In this document: positions 61,271-64,000 of the stretch, in pieces
Position numbering within the stretch: the stretch's first letter is position 1
Layout: the number at the start of each line of letters is the position of its first letter
Assembly: GCA_964575895.1 (NCBI GenBank)
Contig: CAZNTE010000011.1
Location: forward strand, 1 to 64,000
Length of the DNA: 64,000 nt
Direction of reading: 5' to 3'
Origin: Gudongella sp964575895
Lineage (GTDB): Bacteria; Bacillota; Clostridia; Tissierellales; Tissierellaceae
The notes under the pieces: model-generated
Databases searched by the model: none
What the model saw: only the letters and a program-made list of their open reading frames with translations
Told to the model about the DNA's origin: nothing
Program-made: the position numbers and the translations under genes

Positions 61271-62050
61271 ATGTTAGGTAAATTTATAGCAAGAGGAAGA
61301 ACCGCTGAGGTTTATCATTGGGGAGAAGAGCATGTTCTAAAACTCTTTTATGACTTCATCCCCAGAGAAGCTGTAACTAAGGAATACAATAAGACACTAA
61401 ATATATGCAAAAATAATAGATTATGTCCTAGTCCTATTGAAATGATTTCATATGACAGTAAGGATGGGATTGTTTATGAGAATGTTAAGGGAAAGTCCCT
61501 TACAACCTTGTTGTTGAATGATTTCAAAGGGGTTAAGAAGGTAGGAGAATTGTTAGCAAATACTCATCTTCTAATTCATCAGAATAGGTGTGATGAATTA
61601 GAAAGCGTGAAGGAAAGCATTGAGAGAACTATTAAATCATCCCTTAAGTTAGATGAGTATAAAAAAAATGAAATCCTAGAAATACTAAGAGACTTACCTG
61701 ATGATAATGTTTTGTGTCACATGGACTATCATACTGATAATGTATTCTATGATGGAACTAGTATAAATGTAATAGATTGGATGACTGCAGGAAGAGGAAG
61801 CCCCCTGGCTGATGTTGCAAGAACTATTGTAATATTAAGGTATGCAGTATTACCCTTTCAAAATCCAATTTTCAAGATCTTTATAAAGTTATTTCGAGAA
61901 AGGCTAATTAAAGAATACATGGATTATTATTTTAGTAAATCTAGTTTAAAGAAGGATAATTTAGAAAAATGGATTAAAGTAATAGCAGCCTCCAGAATCA
62001 ACGAAAGGTTACCTGAGGGTGAGATAATGAAGTTAATGAGAATTATATAG
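61271..62050 (+). CDS. aminoglycoside phosphotransferase-fold kinase
   Basis: This 259-residue protein of the APH/choline-kinase-like fold has an ATP-binding N-lobe (IARGRTAEVYHWGEEHVLKLF) and catalytic loop CHMDYHTDNVFYDG with Asp and Asn, followed by metal Asp in VIDWMTAG. The short length and diverged lid suggest a small-molecule kinase rather than a proven antibiotic-resistance enzyme. GGAGGTG precedes ATG 61271. A terminator follows. Confidence 0.82.
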   Translation: MLGKFIARGRTAEVYHWGEEHVLKLFYDFIPREAVTKEYNKTLNICKNNRLCPSPIEMISYDSKDGIVYENVKGKSLTTLLLNDFKGVKKVGELLANTHLLIHQNRCDELESVKESIERTIKSSLKLDEYKKNEILEILRDLPDDNVLCHMDYHTDNVFYDGTSINVIDWMTAGRGSPLADVARTIVILRYAVLPFQNPIFKIFIKLFRERLIKEYMDYYFSKSSLKKDNLEKWIKVIAASRINERLPEGEIMKLMRII

Positions 62051-62075
62051 TCTAATTTCATTATAAAAGAGCCAT

Positions 62076-62102
62076 AACACCTCAAAGCACGAGGTGTTTT
62101 TT
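62076..62102 (+). terminator. rho-independent terminator
   Basis: AACACCTC faces GAGGTGTT and is followed by T. It ends the kinase gene. Confidence 0.85.
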
Positions 62103-62424
62103 AATTGGAAAAATGTTAACTTTCTTTAATATATAGTTAACAATGATGAAAAATTATCAATATTATATTATCATATGATAATATATTTTTTCATATTATT
62201 TTTTATAGATGAAACGCTAGTTTATCAAATACTTAGAAAATAGAGGATGCGCAAACGTTGACAAATACAGATTATTTAACAATATATGACAAAAAATAGA
62301 CACAATTTTTTCTGATAAATTGATGATTTTGCATGTAATCGTGGTATAATATTAATAAGTCAGAAATTTCTAAATTGAACATTTTAAATTAAAATACACA
62401 AATTTATAAAGGGGAGGAAAGTGT
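62103..62424 (+). other. AT-rich intergenic region with a 22-base palindrome
   Basis: This stretch of about 320 bases holds no gene. TATATTATCAT abuts ATGATAATATA at 62164-62185 as a perfect palindrome, followed by six T. It could be an AT-rich hairpin terminator or a regulator operator. A TTGACA with spacing 17 to AATATA (62258-62286) is a weak extra promoter candidate. Confidence 0.45.
62342..62350 (+). promoter_or_regulatory. extended -10 promoter of the glycine-zipper gene
   Basis: TGG followed by TATAAT (62345-62350). A TTGATG lies 19 bases upstream of it, a longer spacer than usual. The leader to ATG 62425 is about 70 bases. Confidence 0.55.
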
Positions 62425-62883
62425 ATGAGTATACATCATGATATTATTAGAGATCTTAATGAACTTAGAAGAAAACTAGACTATAACACAAAAAGAAAAT
62501 TACAGCTTGAAGTATATGCCAATATTGTTGCCAGAACCCAAAATTTAAATATTAAGGCAGCGGAGTATGATGATTATCTCCTAGAGATGAGTAATCTTAT
62601 TAAGGAACTTAAAGAAACAGATGGAAAAGTAAAGAATGAACAGATAAGATCTTTAAAAAAAGTTAGAAGTGACCTTGTCACTGTCCTTTCTAAGGAACAC
62701 AATTTTGTAAAGAAGGGTAAATATATAACCATACTTGGAATTGGTGGCGCAATGATCGGTGGAATCCTTGGCTTTTTGGTTCTTGAGTATTTATTATTAG
62801 GTGCAATGTTAGGAACCTTTATAGGAATAGGTATAGGATCCAAGCTTGACAATCAGGCTAAAGAAGAAGGTATGCAGATCTAA
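62425..62883 (+). CDS. glycine-zipper membrane protein of unknown function
   Basis: This 152-residue protein has a long charged helical N-terminal part (1-95) that may form a coiled coil, and a C-terminal hydrophobic hairpin rich in Gly (about 98-140; GIGGAMIGGILGFLVLEY, LGAMLGTFIGIGIGSKL), as in glycine-zipper membrane proteins. No family is recognised. GGGGAGG precedes ATG 62425. It is monocistronic and has a strong terminator. Confidence 0.7.
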   Translation: MSIHHDIIRDLNELRRKLDYNTKRKLQLEVYANIVARTQNLNIKAAEYDDYLLEMSNLIKELKETDGKVKNEQIRSLKKVRSDLVTVLSKEHNFVKKGKYITILGIGGAMIGGILGFLVLEYLLLGAMLGTFIGIGIGSKLDNQAKEEGMQI

Positions 62884-62892
62884 AAAATGATT

Positions 62893-62925
62893 AACTGGGT
62901 TAATTCCCAGTTTTTTTATTTTTTT
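62893..62925 (+). terminator. rho-independent terminator
   Basis: AACTGGG faces CCCAGTT around TTAATT, followed by a long T-rich run. Confidence 0.85.
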
Positions 62926-62992
62926 TGTCTTAAGTGACTATACTTGTGTTAGAATGGTATTGGATAGTTAAAAAGATATCAGGAGGAAAATC

Positions 62993-63772
62993 ATGATAGA
63001 AGTTAATGGACTAAAAAAAGTGTTTCAATTGTCAAAGAAACAAATGAAAGTAAATAAGACTAGTGAGAAATATAAAGTTGCAGTTGATGGCATAGACTTC
63101 AAGGTTTATGATAATGAAATATTTGGATTGCTTGGACCTAATGGAGCTGGTAAAACAACCACCCTAAGGTGTCTTTCTACTCTTATTGCACCAAGTAGTG
63201 GAACTATAAAGGTCAATGGATATGATTGTGTTAAAGACCCTCTAGAAGTAAGAAGCCAGTTGGCATTTTTAACTAGTGAGTTAAAACTAGATACACATTT
63301 TACACCTGATTATACAACAAGATTTTTTGGTAAACTTCACAATATGGATGAAGCATTGATCGAAAGAAGGATGAACCATCTTTTCGACTATTTTGGTGTA
63401 ACTCCATTTCGATTTACGAAGATAGCAGATTTATCAACTGGAATGAAGCAAAAATTGTCAATAGCAGTTAGCCTAATACATGATCCTAATCTTATAATAT
63501 TTGATGAACCAACCAATGGTCTTGACATAATAACCGCAAAGGCTGTTACTGATTATTTACTGGAATTAAAATCAAAAGGAAAGACTATAATAATATCCAC
63601 CCATATGATGCATGTAGCAGAAAAATTGTGCGATAGAATAGGTATAATTATGGACGGAAGGATTAAGGCAATAGGGTCACTAGGTGAAATACTTTTATCC
63701 ACAGGGCAGGGTAGTTTGGAAGATTCATTTTTCATGTTATATGAAAGCAATAGAGGTGAAGAAAATGTTTAG
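62993..63772 (+). CDS. natA: ABC transporter ATP-binding protein (NatA-like)
   Basis: This 259-residue ATPase has Walker A GPNGAGKTT, signature LSTGMKQKLSIAVSL and Walker B LIIFDEPTNGLD. It is of the type found in sodium exporters (NatA) and other ABC-2 exporters. An insertion of about 15 residues near the N-terminus (KKQMKVNKTSEKY) is typical of NatA. AGGAGG precedes ATG 62993. The permease gene overlaps its end by 8 bases. Confidence 0.85.
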   Translation: MIEVNGLKKVFQLSKKQMKVNKTSEKYKVAVDGIDFKVYDNEIFGLLGPNGAGKTTTLRCLSTLIAPSSGTIKVNGYDCVKDPLEVRSQLAFLTSELKLDTHFTPDYTTRFFGKLHNMDEALIERRMNHLFDYFGVTPFRFTKIADLSTGMKQKLSIAVSLIHDPNLIIFDEPTNGLDIITAKAVTDYLLELKSKGKTIIISTHMMHVAEKLCDRIGIIMDGRIKAIGSLGEILLSTGQGSLEDSFFMLYESNRGEENV

Positions 63773-64000
63773 ATCCTTACTCTTAATAGCAAAGAAAGAA
63801 TTAAGAAGAGTCTTTACAGATAGAAGACTAATTATCACTAGTTTTATTTTACCTATGGTAAGCATAGCTATAATCTATTCTTTAATGGGTATAATGATTG
63901 GGAGAGCTGAAGATGATATAATGACTCATGTAACGAGATTAAGTGGAGAAAATGTACCAGCTTCAATACAAGAGATGATTAAGGCTGATCCTACAATTGA
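63765..64000 (+). CDS. natB: ABC-2 type permease (NatB-like), cut by window end
   Basis: Only the first 78 codons lie in the window. The frame starts at ATG 63765, overlapping natA, with GAGGTG upstream. It begins with a basic stretch and membrane helix (KELRRVFTDRRLIITSFI, then LPMVSIAIIYSLMGIMIG), followed by the start of an outside domain. This matches the membrane subunit of a NatA/NatB-type exporter. Confidence 0.75.
   Translation, partial: MFRSLLLIAKKELRRVFTDRRLIITSFILPMVSIAIIYSLMGIMIGRAEDDIMTHVTRLSGENVPASIQEMIKADPTI

Noticed and set aside
61271..62050. Aminoglycoside resistance gene
   Set aside because: The fold matches the APH superfamily, but nothing in the sequence or neighbourhood shows drug specificity; general kinase annotation is safer.

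Overview
This window is an AT-rich chromosomal segment from a low-GC, Gram-positive anaerobe. I infer a clostridial Firmicute, perhaps near the Tissierellales. The evidence is the base composition, strong Shine-Dalgarno sites with frequent TTG/GTG starts, a T-box riboswitch, an LPxTG-type and an SLH surface protein, tryptophanase, amino-acid transporters and a truncated-type serA in a serine operon. There is no rRNA, tRNA, CRISPR array, IS element or clear prophage. All genes look intact except a shredded reading frame at bases 1-226 and the gene cut by the right edge.

Layout, left half. 360-7130 is an envelope locus. It has an ECF sigma factor behind a sigma-W-like promoter, a membrane partner of the sigma factor, a DUF4358 lipoprotein, an MBOAT acyltransferase, a DHHW/AlgX-like protein and an LtaS-type polymerase with an unusual C-terminal extension. 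7209-12343 has a TraB-family protein, an SRPBCC protein, a cold-shock protein, a TPR-GGDEF protein and a BMP lipoprotein, which leads into a nucleoside-type ABC transporter (12519-16175). Next come a DUF937 protein, a cupin, a GntP permease, and a two-domain fasciclin surface protein followed by an XRE/B12-binding regulator. A sirtuin, a two-component system, two small unknown membrane proteins, an HD protein with tryptophanase, a lipoprotein hydrolase, Fur-box-controlled superoxide dismutase and an SLH protein follow.

Right half. ftsX-ftsE and a coiled-coil protein, then serC-like/serA/DUF1015, are on the minus strand. Aldolase (fba), a small zincin and a methionine T-box operon (metN, metQ, a 2-hydroxyacid dehydrogenase, metI) are on the plus strand. 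An aldolase/aminotransferase pair converges on metI. An oligopeptide-type ABC operon (47446-52767) has one permease fused to a degenerate M28 peptidase domain and no substrate-binding protein. The end holds a GNAT enzyme, cyclic-di-GMP enzymes, LysE, EamA and aromatic acid exporters, a 48-residue protein carrying the GGADGPT motif, a kinase, a glycine-zipper membrane protein and natAB.

Most interesting: the permease-pseudopeptidase fusion that may replace OppA; the XRE regulator with a CarH-like B12 module next to a surface adhesin; the LtaS with a GDPD-like tail; the GGADGPT small protein; and the hydroxyacid dehydrogenase inside a Met T-box transporter operon. Function statements come from motif recognition by eye; no database search was run.
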